Positions 10,701 through 24,607 of a DNA stretch of 60,631 bases are shown piece after piece. The translations under genes were made by a program, and so were the position numbers. The first letter of the stretch is position 1. Each line of letters opens with the position of its first letter. Source of the stretch: Mycoplasma testudinis ATCC 43263 (lineage in GTDB: Bacteria; Bacillota_I; Bacilli_A; Mycoplasmatales; Mycoplasmoidaceae); the NCBI RefSeq assembly GCF_000687795.1, contig NZ_JHXT01000008.1, positions 1 to 60,631 of the forward strand, given 5' to 3'. The notes below the pieces were generated by a model. The model had not been told where the DNA came from. It was given only the letters and a program-made list of their open reading frames with translations, and searched no databases.

Positions 10701-13700
10701 ATCAATGACATCTACAACAACGTTATCAACTTGTTGTTCACTTACTTCAAAAGACACATTTTCAGATTCAACTGCTTGTTCAACTGGTTGTTGATGTTCA
10801 CCAGCTGGCATCATTTCAGTTTGTTCATCTTCTAATTCGATAACTTTATCTGGTAAGAAAATTGGTTCAATAACATTACTAGTTGACGAAGTTGCATCTA
10901 ATGTAACTTGTGGTTCATGATGCATTTGATCTTGGTGCTTAGCAATAAATTCTTGAGCAGCCTTCATCAATTGTTCATCGTTTTTCACGTAAACAATTGG
11001 ATTGTATGCGTCTGGTTGATCAAGTTGCGGATGATTTGCAATAAATTTATCTGTATCTTTAATTAATTGTTCATCTTTTTCAACACTAACAACAGGGGTA
11101 TAAGGTTCAAGTTGATTAATTGGTAAGCTTTCACTTGATACTGAAACTGATTGTTCTTCTTGAACTTGGACATCAACGTAATATTGTTCAACTTCTTGTT
11201 GAGAAACTACTGGAACATAAGCGAGGTCTTCATCATCTGCTAAATGAACAGAGTCAGCATAGTCTTCTTGTTCAAGTTCAACAACTTCATCAGCTTTAAT
11301 TTCGGGTTCAATATTGTCTGATTCAAGTTGTTCTTGAGCAACAAGATTTTGTTCATCACTAGGTGTTTCAAAAACACTTTCATAATGTTTTTCAGAAACG
11401 ATTGAATCATCAATAATTTCTGGTTCAGCGGCTTGTTCACTATGTTCAACTTGGAAGTTTTCATCGTGGTGGGGAATAAATGAAGGAACATGTTCTAATG
11501 ATTCATCTTTTTCATGTCATTGATTTTCTTCATCGAAATAACCGTGTCAGATTCAAACATGGTTGTCGTCGTAGTATCCGTATTTTGGGTTACCTTCATT
11601 CAATTTTCAAACTGAATCTTGGTCTTGTTCAAGAAGAGAGTCATCTTTTTGTTCAACTATTTCTGCTTCGATTGCTTTAGTTTTAAATTCGACTGGTTGA
11701 CTTTCTTCAACAACCGCAAACAATTCAGTTTGTTCAGCATCTTTTTGATCTGCTACATTGCTAAATTCACTTTGGCCACTATCTTGTTCTAATATAGTTT
11801 CTTGTTCAACTTTTTCATCCAAAACAGGTAATGGAGGTAAATCAACAACTTGTGGTTCAACTGAGAGTGCATGCTTATCGTTAGTTGGTTTGGCTTTTTT
11901 AAGTTTTAAAACTGGTTTAGCTGGAGTGAACGCATCCATATCAAAAATCGGTTTTGCTGTTTGTTCAACAATATCAAAGTTGATGCGGCGGTATGAAGAT
12001 GTTTCTTCTTGTTTTTGACTTGAAATTTTTTCTTCTGATAAAACTTCAATTGTATGGTCTTTAGTTTCACCATCGTCATGTCACTTTTCATTTTCATCAA
12101 AATAACCATCCCAAATCCAATTATGATTTTCATCATAATGACCATAAGCTTGGTTACCTTCGAAACGAGATCAGAAAGGAAGATTTGATGGTGAAGCTGT
12201 CAATTCGTCATTAACAACATCATTTTTTTCTTCTACGATTTGAACTTCTTGTGAATCGAAACTAGCATCTAAAGGCTGAGTATCAACGTGATGTTCGTAA
12301 TTTACTTCAATTTCTGGTTTTTGATCAGATTCGTCAGTATCTTCATCTAACATTGGTTCAGCACTAATACCAACAGAAGGAATTGGTTCGGTTGTTGATG
12401 GTTCAAAACCAATATCAGTAGTTTCAACTGGTAACAAAGTATAATCTTCATCCATTTTAGGTTGAACTTCAGTTGTTTTTACATCACTAATGGCTTTAGT
12501 TTCAAAACCAACATTGCTATTTTCAACAATTACATCATATTTGAAAATATCTTCATGTTCATTAGTTGCTTTAACAGATTCTTCAGCACGTTTAGATTTA
12601 GATTCTGGTTGAATAACATGAAACAAGTCATTTTCGTGGGTTTCACTAGAAGTTTCATGATTTAAATTAATTGCAGCTTGATCTAAATTTGTTGTTGGCT
12701 TGTGGTCTGGAATAAAAGTTCCATCTAAAGCAAATGTTCCGGTCCAAACTCATGTGTGGTCGTCATCGTAATATCCATAGTATTCATCACCGATAAATTC
12801 ACTATATAGATCGTTGGTGTTGTCAGGTTCTTGATGGTTTTGAACTGCTTCATTTTCATCAACTTTTTCTTGTTCATTTTCTGTTTGTAGATTAACTGGT
12901 TCTTCAGGTTTTTTAGTTTCCACAACGTGAATAACCTTGTCTAAAGTTGGGTCAGGGATTCAGTTTAAATTTTGATCAAAGACTCCGTCCCAAACTCAAA
13001 TTCCGCTTTCACGATGACCATAGTCAAGATTATCAACTAATTTTTTTCAGAAGGTTGCTTTATCAGCCTTAGTTTGAATTAAAATTGCATGAGCTGTTGG
13101 AACTTTTGGAGCAAGTTCAGCATCCTTATACGGAATCCAGTTCATTAAACGATCAAAATAACCTGTTCAATTCCAAGATTTATTATTGTAAAAACCATAC
13201 TTAATTTCGCCAACTAAAGTTTCTCAAAAGCGCTTATTCGGACTTAGTTTTTGTGATTGAGCACCAACTGGAGTGATAGCACTTTCTGGAATTTCTTTTT
13301 TAGTCACATCTTGTGCATCAAGTTCTAAGATATCATCTAATGGTTTACCAATATCTTCAGTTTTAAATTCATCGGTTAAGAATTCGGTGTATTCTTCATC
13401 TTCATCTTCTTCGTCTTCATCAACTTCTTCCAAATTTTCTGTATTCAAAGGAACTTCAGCACTTTGAGCCGCTTCAAACGCTGCTAGTGAATCACTTAAT
13501 TCATCAGTAATTAAATCGGTATATGCTTTATCATCAGCAACAATTTTTTCTGTTGAAAGCTTTTCTTCTTCACCAAAAACATTATCACCTGATTCTTCGA
13601 CAATTGTGGCTTCTTCTAAATCTGATTCTTCATTAACATCATGATCTGCAAAGTCTGTATATTCAACAAGTTCAGTTGGAGTTTCTTCGCTGTTTTGTTC

Positions 13701-15230
13701 TTGTTCATGATGAACTGGAGAAGGAGCTACGAATTCTTCAACATTTTGTTCGGCTTGTTTCGCTTTTTGGATTTTTTCTAAATCAGCAATTTTTTCAGTT
13801 AAAGCTAAATCAATCAAGCGCTTAACTTGATCTGGAGATATTCCTGGTTTAGATACAGATACTGGTTCAGCTGGTTTTGAAACTTCAGCTGCTGGAGTTT
13901 GAACTCTAGGTTGTTCACTAACAGTTTGTTGTTCGGGTTCGTTAAGTTGTTGTTCTAGTGTATCTAAGAAATCAGATGATTCAACTTCAGGACCTTCATT
14001 ATCTTCAAGATTGAAATCATTTACTTCATTTTGTTCAATAATTTTTGTTTGTAAACGTTCAATCATTTCTTGCTGACGTTCAACTTGAGATTGTTGGCGT
14101 TCAAGAATTATTTGTTGAGTAGCAGCTTGACGTTGAAAAACGTCAATTAAGCGAGAAATTTGATCGTCAGACCCGATTTGAGAAGGGACAACTAATTGAT
14201 TTGCGTTTTCAGCTTTAGACAGACCCGGTTTATAAGACGCGTAATCTAATGGATCAAAGTCGAGTAATTGTCGCGTACTAGGGTCGGCATTATTTCAAGG
14301 ATTAACAGGAGAAGTAGGAATTAAAGCATTTGGATTGTTGTAGTTAAATTCAGGGAAATTTGAATTAACTGGATAAGCATTTTGAAGAAATGGTTTAGGA
14401 TAACCAAAAGGCGGCCGAACAAAACCATTTGCTTGGTTAGCAAAAGGATTTTGTTGAGGCCGATAGATATTTGAAGGACGGAAATTTTGTGAGGGATTAT
14501 AAAACCCATTAGGTTGGTTTTGAAATTGTGGAAATTGTTGAGGTCCATAATATCCTGGTTGGATATTTTTAGCAAAAACGTTAGGGTTAATTGGCTGTGC
14601 TGGCATTCCGTAAGTATTGGGACGAACGTAACCTGGCTGATTTACATAAGCATTAGGCACATTTTGGGGGCGTTGGTTATATTGTTGCGGAGCAATAGGT
14701 TGATTTCCATATGCACCAAATTGTGGAGCATTTGCTGGCGAAAATGGGCGAGCTTGGGGTCCAAAAGCAACTGCTTGATGTGGAGGAACTTTAGGTCCAG
14801 AGAAAACTTGTTGAGTTGGTAAATTGACGGGAGCTTCTGGCAAAATCTTAGCAGTCGCTGCACCTGGAGTTACAAAATGTTTACCATACGGATTAGTTGC
14901 TACTTCGTGTGTATAACTAATAGGTTCAGAACGTCCAAAAAGACGGCCTGAAGTTTGCTTAGGTGCACCAAAACCGCCACTCTTCTTGGCAAAAGGTGAT
15001 GATTTTTTCGTTTTTGGAGCACTCTTTTTAGATTCGACATAGGTCTTATAGTAATCAGAATACGATAAATCCTTTAGTCCTTTTTCAGATACTTCTTTTT
15101 TAGTTCCGCCTAAGTTAATTACTGCAGGAGAAGTTTTATCTGCAGTTCTCTTTGCATTACCAAAGACTTTTTTTGCTTTCTTCGCAGTAGATTCACTACT
15201 AGAAGAAGTTTTGTTTTTCTTTTGAGCCAT
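7749..15230 (-). CDS. Giant P200-like cytoskeletal protein with 11 EAGR boxes
   Basis: One 2493-residue frame once TGA is read as Trp. Residues 1-110 are basic and Ser/Lys-rich, 110-320 are Pro/Asn/Gln/Gly-rich, and 355-400 form a short Gln-rich coiled coil. From about 430 the protein is very acidic and carries 11 EAGR-like boxes (W...GxxxYGxYDxxxxWxWxGxFD), at about 667, 726, 806, 1017, 1207, 1529, 1578, 1762, 1958, 2160 and 2410. Between the later boxes lie long Pro-Glu-Val-Gln repeats. EAGR boxes are known from terminal-organelle proteins HMW1, TopJ and P200 of the M. pneumoniae group, which act in cell polarity, adhesion and gliding. A single protein with this many boxes and no signal peptide suggests a P200-type internal organelle component. 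An AGAGGAAT ribosome binding site precedes the ATG. Function is inferred from the motif. Confidence 0.88.
8050..9720 (-). repeat. Degenerate Pro-Glu-Val-Gln repeat block inside the EAGR gene
   Basis: The coding strand repeats short units encoding variants of VETQPEPE, VEAQPEEP and VVEEEP, about 7-9 residues each, interrupted by the EAGR boxes near 9300 and 8700. The DNA repeats (on the plus strand, tandem variants of GGTTCAGGTTGAGTTTCAAC) are similar enough to allow slippage or unequal recombination, so the length may vary between strains. Confidence 0.8.
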
Positions 15231-15300
15231 TTTAATTCCTCTTGGTCCACTTCAAAAGCACCGTCCTAATTGGCGTGTTCGAAGTCAATATATGAATACA

Positions 15301-15306
15301 ATTATA
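15301..15306 (-). promoter_or_regulatory. Possible -10 box for the EAGR-box gene
   Basis: TATAAT on the minus strand, about 70 bases before the start codon. No good -35 is seen at 16-18 bases, which is common in mycoplasmas. The AGAGGAAT ribosome binding site sits just before the ATG at 15230. The rest of 15231-15423 shows no gene. Confidence 0.35.
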
Positions 15307-15423
15307 AATTTAAGAACTGTAAAGTCATATAAAAAAGGGCTTATTTATGTGGATAACTATAAAAATTTGTGGAAAATTAAGTAATAAGACCTTGAAAAAT
15401 GACCAATTAAGGCTTTGGGGAGG

Positions 15424-16800
15424 CTAATTTTGAGAGTTTTGCTTTTTCTCAAAAGACAAACGGGAGGAGTTTTTCTTGTATTTTTTAAGTAAATTTTGTT
15501 TAATTTGGCGCTCAATTGCGGCATGTTTTGCTTTTTGCTTAATTTTTTTAATTTTTAATTTTAGTTTTTTTTGATGATTTGGTTGGACTCGTGAATCTTT
15601 AGTTGCTCGTAAAAAGTTAATTTGATTTTGCATTTTCGGGTCTAAAGTTGGTTTTTTCGGCTTTTTGAAAACGATTTGAAACTTGCTAAAAGTTTCATCT
15701 CGATTCACTTTTAAAGGGATTCAAATAATCCCTTTTCGTTCAAGTCGTTGGAGTTGAAAATCATCTTTAGGATCATACAAAACATATGATTCACCTTCAT
15801 AGTTAGCCCGACTAGTTCGTCCAGAACGGTGGACGTATCAAATGTCGTCATTAGGCAAATTCCACGAGATAACATGACTAACACCTTCAATATCAAGGCC
15901 CCGAGATCCTAAATCAGTAGTTATTAGGTATTTTTGTTGACTATTATGAACTGCTTTAAAAGCTTGCTTCCGAGCCGTTGGTGACAGTTTTCCATGCAAA
16001 ACAAGTGGAGTAATGTTTTGGGTATGAAATCATGCCTCAATTTCTTTAATGTGCTTTGAATCGTTAACAAAAATTAAACACAAATAAGGATTTATTTGTT
16101 TAACTATAGCACCAAGACTACTAAACTTGTCCATGCTTTTATTAGTTATTAAATAATGTTTAATTTTAGTGTGAACTCAAATTGAATCTGTGACATCAAT
16201 AATTTTGGCATTTTTAATTACTTTTTGAATTTGATCTGTAATTGCTTGATGCAATGTTGCACTAAAAGCAGCTTGAACCGGGTTTGATTTAGTTAAACGT
16301 TGCTGGATTTTTTCTAACGAATTTCAAAAACCTGTATCAATTAACATATCAGCTTCATCATAAACAAGATATTTTAAAGTGTCAAAATTTCAGTTAAATC
16401 CTGTTTTAAAAGTATCAATTATTCGTTGGGGAGTTGCAACAATAATTTGACCTTGAGAAAAAGTTAGTTGTTTCAATTGCTTATTGTAATCGCTTCCACC
16501 CACAAGCAAGCGACAAACTAAACGTTTTTCGTATTTCATAAAACGGATAATAACATTTTTAATTTGACTTGCCAATTCCCGCGTCGGACTTATGATCACG
16601 GCTTGAGGATAAGGATTTTTGAAATCTAAATTTTCCAAAATAGGCAATAAATAAGCTAAAGTTTTACCCGTACCAGTTTGCGATACTCCAATAATGTTTT
16701 GCTTTTTTAAAAGATTTGGAATAACCTGTTCTTGAATTTTTGTTAGTTTTTTAATTTTGAGGTCATCAAGACCTTCTTGAATATATTTTTTTCATTCCAT
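15424..16800 (-). CDS. DEAD-box ATP-dependent RNA helicase
   Basis: A 458-residue protein; several TGA codons are read as Trp. Motifs in order: Q motif region TKIQEQVIPNLL (about 20-31), Walker A SQTGTGKT (about 42-49), PTRELASQ (Ia), ATPQRI (Ib-like), YDEAD (II; the usual V-DEAD), SAT (III), LVLHGKLSP, TTDLGSRGLDI (V) and HRSGRTSR (VI). A lysine-rich C-terminal tail of about 90 residues probably adds RNA binding. It would unwind RNA in ribosome assembly or mRNA decay. It lies between the EAGR gene and enolase on the same strand but is separated from enolase by a terminator. Confidence 0.93.
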
Positions 16801-16840
16801 TATTATTACCTGTTTTTTAGTTGTCTTTATTATAAAAAAA

Positions 16841-16873
16841 GACTGGCAGTCTGTAACCACAAACTGTCAGCCC
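16841..16873. terminator. Imperfect hairpin terminator downstream of enolase
   Basis: GACTGGCAGT and ACTGTCAGCC form an imperfect stem flanked by seven A on the left and a T run on the right. On the minus strand it follows the eno stop by about 20 bases and precedes the helicase gene, so the two are likely separate transcription units. Confidence 0.65.
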
Positions 16874-16894
16874 TTTTTTAAAAAAATAAAATAT

Positions 16895-18259
<1,365 letters not shown>

Positions 18260-18434
18260 AATTATTCCTTATATTTTTTAAATTTATTTTTCTTAAAACT
18301 TAAATAATTAACAAAATTATAATATGCAAAAAATAAAATATTACGAAAATCAATAAAAATATTAAGGCAATGATTTTTCAAATTTTTTTTAAGAAAAATA
18401 TTAGTTCAATTTATAAATTAAAACGAAACAAAAT

Positions 18435-18465
18435 AATGTCAGCTATTTTTGTTTTAGCTGACATT
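18435..18465. terminator. Hairpin terminator downstream of the MATE gene
   Basis: An 11-bp perfect stem (AATGTCAGCTA with TAGCTGACATT) around a 9-base T-rich loop, 46 bases after the MATE stop on the minus strand. It isolates the transporter from eno. The rest of 18260-18434 is AT-rich leader of eno with no gene. Confidence 0.7.
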
Positions 18466-18510
18466 AAAAAATTAAATTAGTTATAAGTTTTTGTGAAACA
18501 AATAATCTTT

Positions 18511-20727
18511 CTATTTCGAAGGTACAAAAGGATTATTTTGCAATTGATTTTCAGATTTATGAAGATGCAAAGCTTGTTCTAAACCATGTTGCTGAATGGC
18601 TTCAGGGGTTGGTAAATTGTGGTGCATTGCTTCTTCTGTGAAATATCTAACTTCTAACATTGCTAATTTTGTTTTCTTTTTAGGTTTCGCCAAAATTTCA
18701 GGTTTCATATTGTGGTATAAGAAACGAATCGACATTCCAAAAATAGCAGAACCCGAAATCAAAGCACTCATCGCATACCCAGAAACAAAAACTCATTTGC
18801 TAGTATTATCAGTTGGTGGTAACGATCTTCCAACTGCAATACTAATTCCATAAAAAATGCCAAAGATGATATAAGCAACAAAGAAACCTTCCATCGAAGT
18901 TGAAATTGTCGACCGGGGAATATTGCTTGTTCCTTGAAATAATGTCATTCCTGGTAAAGCAACCGCAAAGAATAAGGCTCGAAGCATTAAGATTCTTAAG
19001 TATTCAGCAGCATTATAAATATTTTGAGCATTATTAAATTGTACGGTGCTACCTGCAGCAGGAGGATATTGGAACCCGAAAATAGTTAAAAATGGTTCGG
19101 CCGCTGAAGCAACAATAACATAAGCCAAAATTGCATAAGAAAACGAAACAATCATCGTTCATCAGTAAACTTGACGACACCGCTCAATATTTCGCAGCGA
19201 ATAGTTATATGACATTGCCGGCCTTGCGCCATCTGAAACCCCAAATAAAGCATAAAAGAACAAGGTCATAATCGGTAGTGAAGACGCATGATAAACTTGG
19301 AAATCTTGACCCGCAATATTGATCAAAATCTGGTTATAAGCAATAACTATTATGGCAAATCCGATTGTTCTTAAAAATGAAGACCCACCTAAAGCAATAC
19401 TTGGAAAAACAATTTTTGAATTAAAATGGAATTTAAAAATACTAGAGACTGATAATCATGTTTTATTTCGTCTGTACGCATAAAGGATATAAGAAACATA
19501 AGCAAACAACAATACAATTCACCCACATAAAGTGGCTAATCCACTTCCTAAAGATCCAAGATTTGCATAACGAATGAACACAAAATCTAAAATAACATTA
19601 ATTACATTAGAAATTAAAGCTCAATAAGTAACGAAATTGTTTTTTCCTTCAGCTCGAATGAAATAACTTAAAACCGAATAAGTACCAGCAATTACTAAAC
19701 CACCAGAATAAACATAACTGAATTCTTGACCTCAACGCCCTGAAATATCAGCAACATCATTTTGGTAATTGCCAATGGCTTGAACGTATACAGAACTATT
19801 AACAGTTGGTGTCGTCTGACTTAGCTCGCTTAGAACCGAAGTTCCGCCAGCGGTTGTTCCACTTCCAAAAACATTATCTAAATTAACCGTCCCAACCATT
19901 GCTCGTTGGAAAGAAAAACCAGTCATTAATAATGTTATTAACGAACCTATCAGACATAAAAAAACAGACATTCAAAAAGCTGTTCCCCAAATATTGCGTC
20001 CGGTGTCTTCATAACTATAACTAATTGCTTTAGTGTAATAAACACTAGCACCTAAAGGAACGATGAATAAAATGGCATTAGCAATCAAAGTTACTGAAGA
20101 GAAAGAGTTAACGGCTTGTCTGGCGATAATTGAAACGTCTGTTAGCGCTACACTTTGAATGTTATTTGTATCAAATCCGTGAGATGTATTATATCCATTT
20201 TGTAAAGAACGCATTACAACATCAACCGCATTTGAAGCAACCCCTGTTGGAGTAATTTCGCTTCGGTTCGCCATTCCTGAACCAATTGGACCAGTAAATA
20301 AATCAGGAAATATCGGAATAATAGGGCTTGTGGTAATATCAACATTATGACTACTAAAATAAGCAATAACCTGTGGTGAAAATCCTTGAGCTACTGTTGC
20401 TGAAGAATTGGATCCCGATCCAGCTAATGATCCATCCGCTAAGAAATTAGGAATTGCTGTAATGTTGTGGCTGCTAAAAAAAGTATTTAGATCATCAAAA
20501 ACGTTAGTTCCACCATAAACACCTGCGTAAACATCCGCAATCGAGCGAGATTGCGGAACTAATATTTGGATTAATACTTGATCTAAAAATGAATATAAAC
20601 CAACAAAAAAATAAGTTAATAAGCCAGGAATTGCAATTAACCAAATAGATTTTCGAATTGGCATTTCAGCAAAGAGTCTTTTTGCTCTTGCTTGCCGATC
20701 AGGGGATTTTGAAGATCCTAGTCGCAT
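18511..20727 (-). CDS. Oversized MATE-family efflux transporter
   Basis: A 738-residue multi-pass membrane protein read through TGA-Trp codons. N-terminal IRKSIWLIAIPGLLTYFFVGLYSFLDQVLI and the half-repeat around MTLFFYALFGVSDGARPAMSYNY are characteristic of MATE transporters, which export drugs or metabolites using Na+ or H+ gradients. Family members are usually about 450 residues. Here extra hydrophilic Ser/Asn/Thr-rich segments are inserted between helices, notably about residues 45-180 and 270-320, probably on the outer face. The C-terminus carries an additional cytoplasmic tail of about 85 residues. Substrate unknown. Confidence 0.85.
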
Positions 20728-21138
20728 AAATAAGATAAAACCCCGCTAGAGATAAAAAAATAAATTAAAACGATAAAAACAGTATTTTTGAAATAAAAAC
20801 AACTTAAATTATGGTATGTGCAACTGTGCCACTTTATCAAAAGCAACAATTATTTTTATTAGTTTAACAATAAATGTATTTCGATTTAATTAATTTATAG
20901 GTAAAAAAAACATTCATTAGTTTTAATAACTAATCTAAAAATCAATAATTATTTTATACCTTTTATTCATTTTTTATAAATGAATTTGCAAGAGGCGTTT
21001 TATTTTTCAAAAACCTAATAAAAAAACTACTACATTTTATGGTTAAAAAAACGGTATATTTATCGTTTTACAAAGAATAATATTTTGCACTAAAATAATA
21101 ACGATTATCAATTCAAAAAATATTAAGCGTAACTATTT
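20728..21138. other. Non-coding divergent intergenic region
   Basis: 411 bases between the divergent MATE (minus) and sirtuin (plus) starts. It is very AT-rich. The only structure noticed is a weak 7-bp A/T stem (ATTAGTT at 20916-20922 with AACTAAT at 20928-20934). Both promoters should lie here, but no strong -35/-10 pair stands out. No gene or RNA is seen. Confidence 0.6.
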
Positions 21139-21891
21139 ATGAAAAATCAATTAAATCACAATTTAAACGAAAAAATTGCTTTATTACAACTGTTCTTTAA
21201 CGATGCTAAAAAAATCGTTTTCTTTAGTGGTGCTGGGATTTCTACAGAAAGTGGAATCCCAGATTTTCGGGGTCCAAATGGACTGTATTCACAAACTTAT
21301 GACAATAAAAGACCTGAGGAAATTTTGTCACACAACAATTACATTCATCATCCAGAATTATATTTCAAATTCTTTTTTGAAAAGAAGGTTTTTTTAGATG
21401 CAAAGCCAAATCAAGCCCATTTAGCGATTGCAAAATGACAAGAAACTAAGGACATCAAAGTTGTTACACAAAACGTTGACAATCTCCATCAATTAGCGGG
21501 ATCTAAAACAGTTTATGAACTTCACGGATCAAATTACCGAATGTACTGCTGGAAAAACCATCATCAATACAATCTTTTAGATGTTATTAAAATGAAAGGT
21601 GATGCCATTATTCCGATTTGCCCAGAAGATGGATCAAACATCAGACCCGATGTTATTTTATTTGGAGAACCTTTAAAACAAGATGTTCTAGAAAACGCTG
21701 TTAAAGCAATCAACGAAGCTGACTTAATAATCGTTGGGGGTACTTCATTACTAGTTTATCCAGCTGCTGGATTAATTAATTATATGAACCCTAAAGCGAA
21801 ATTAGTTATCATAAATTATCAACCTGAAAATATAATTTGTGACTTACAAATCAATGCAAAATTAGGTGACGTTTTATCTTTAATAAAATAA
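21139..21891 (+). CDS. Sir2-family NAD-dependent protein deacylase
   Basis: A 250-residue protein with Sir2 signatures: GAGISTESGIPDFRG (about 31-45), TQNVDNLH (110-117), catalytic His in ELHG (His129), and IVGGTSLLVYPAAGL for NAD binding. It would remove acyl groups from lysine using NAD. The zinc ribbon is unusual: only Cys137 and Cys161 remain of the normal four cysteines, with His141/142 and Asp164 near the other two positions. Read through one TGA (Trp100). Monocistronic, with a terminator shared with fusA. Confidence 0.9.
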
Positions 21892-21946
21892 TTATTTTGA
21901 TAAATAAACGATTTTGACCATGCCATAAAAACTGATTACATAAAAA

Positions 21947-21970
21947 AATAACTCCCATAAAGGAGTTATT
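21947..21970. terminator. Bidirectional terminator between sirtuin and fusA
   Basis: AATAACTCC (21947-21955) pairs with GGAGTTATT (21962-21970), with a 6-base loop, A run before and T-rich tail after. It serves the convergent sirtuin (plus) and the str operon (minus). Confidence 0.8.
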
Positions 21971-21998
21971 TCGTTTTGGTAAATAGCTAAAAATAAAA

Positions 21999-24080
21999 CT
22001 AACGTTTTGCTTTAACTTTTGCTTCAACTACTTCTGCAGTAACTGATTTCGGCGCTTCAGCATAATGACTAAATTGCATGATGTAATTACCCCGGCCTTG
22101 GGTAAATGAACGTAAGTCAGTAGCATAACCAAACATTTCTCGTAACGGAACTTTTGCTTTAATTACTTGAACGTTATCACGTTGTTCAGTTCCTTCAATG
22201 CTACCACGGCGGCTACTAATATCACCCATCGTATCACCAAAGTATTGTTCTGGAACAGTTACTTCAATGCTCATTACTGGTTCAAGTAATACTGGATTAC
22301 ATTTTTTGCCAGCTTCTTTTAAGGCTAATGAAGCAGCAATTCTAAATGCCATTTCATTAGAGTCAACTTCGTGGTACGAACCATCGTGTAATGTTGCTTT
22401 AATATCAATCATTGGATACCCAGCCAATGGTCCGGTATTTAAAGCATCTTCTAAACCGGCTTTTACTGGTTTAATGTATTCTTTTGGAATTTTTCCACCA
22501 ACAATCTTATCTTCAAATTCAAAACCTTTATCATGGTTAGGACTAAACACAATTACAACGTGACCGTATTGACCACGACCACCAGATTGTTTAATGTATT
22601 TTCCTTCAACATCAGCTTCTTTTGTGAAGGTTTCACGATAACTAACTTGAGGCGCACCAACGTTAACTTCAACTTTGAATTCACGACGCATCCGGTCAAC
22701 TAAAATATCCAAGTGTAATTCACCCATTCCGGCAATAATAGTTTGACCTGTTTCTTCATCAGTAAATGTTTTAAACGTTGGATCTTCTTCAGCAAGTTTG
22801 CTTAAAGCAATCCCCATTTTTTCTTGGTCTGCTTTGGTCTTTGGTTCAACTGCAAGACTAATAACTGGTTCGGCAAAGACCATTGCTTCAAGTTGGGTTT
22901 CAACACCTTCTTTAGCAAGAGTATCACCAGTTGTTGTGTCTTTTAAACCAACTATAGCACAAATATCACCAGCCCGAACTTCGTCAATTTCAGTGCGTTG
23001 TTGGGCGTGCATTTTTACAAGTCGGGAAACCCGTTCTTTTTTATCTTTACGAACATTGGTTACATATGAACCAGCAGTTAATACACCAGAATAAACTCGA
23101 ACAAAGGTTAAACGGCCAACAAAAGGATCAGTTGCAACTTTAAACGCTAATCCAACAAATGGTTCGTTATCATCATTTTTAACAATTGATTCTTCTCCTG
23201 TTGTTAAATCAGTTCCTTTAGCTGGGGGAACATCTACTGGAGATGGTAAGTAATCAACAACAGCATCTAACAAAGGCTTAACACCTTTATTACGATATGC
23301 TGTACCACATAATACAGGGAATAAAGTTGCAGTGATTACTCCTTTACGGATACAACGCTTAATTTCATCAACTGTTAATTCTTTTCCTTCTAAGTATTTT
23401 TCCATACTAGCATCATCAAAGTTAACAACTTCTTCAATCATGTGAGAACGCATTTGTTTTGCATGATCTAATAAGTCTGCTGGAATTTCTTTGATTTCAT
23501 AATCTTCGTGTTCTTTGCCATCAAAAAATAAAGCCCGCATTTCTACTAAATCAATAATTCCGACAAAGTCGTTTTCAGCTCCAATTGGTAATTGGATTGG
23601 AACGGCTTTAACGCCCAAACGTGAATGAATCGAAGCAACTGCCCGTTCAAAATTTGCACCAGTTTTGTCCATTTTGTTTACAAAAACAATACGTGGTACG
23701 TGATAACGGCTAGCTTGTCTTCAAACTGTTTCAGTTTGTGGTTCAACACCCATTTGGGCATCCAAAACAGCTACAGCACCGTCTAAAACCCGTAAAGAAC
23801 GTTCAACTTCGACAGTGAAGTCAACGTGTCCAGGGGTGTCAATTAAGTTCAAATGACAATTTTTTCAAGTAACAGATGTCGCTGCAGAAGTAATGGTAAT
23901 ACCACGTTCTTTTTCTTGTTCCATTCAGTCCATGGTAGCTTGACCTTCATGAACTTCTCCCAGTTTATGTGTTTTTCCAGAGTGGAATAAAATCCGTTCT
24001 GAAGTCGTTGTTTTTCCGGCATCAATGTGTGCCATAATTCCGAAGTTCCGGTAACGTTCTAGAGGAATCGTTCGAGCCAT
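21999..24080 (-). CDS. fusA: Translation elongation factor G
   Basis: A 693-residue GTPase that drives ribosomal translocation. G1 [10 protein letters not shown] near residue 16-25, effector region [10 protein letters not shown]3 DTPGH, G4 NKMD, and the C-terminal domains IV-V ending with [15 protein letters not shown]. Full length for EF-G. Third gene of the str operon after rpsL and rpsG, 53 bases after the rpsG stop. TGA-Trp codons occur in MDWMEQ and VTWKN. Confidence 0.98.
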
Positions 24081-24133
24081 ATATTAATTAATTTCCTATC
24101 TAATCCTTCAATCTGAATTGGTATGTTGGTTGT

Positions 24134-24604
<471 letters not shown>

Positions 24605-24607
24605 AAT

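Noticed and set aside
20916-20934. Hairpin between the MATE and sirtuin genes as a terminator
   Set aside because: It lies in a divergent promoter region where no gene ends, and the stem is only seven A/T-rich pairs.
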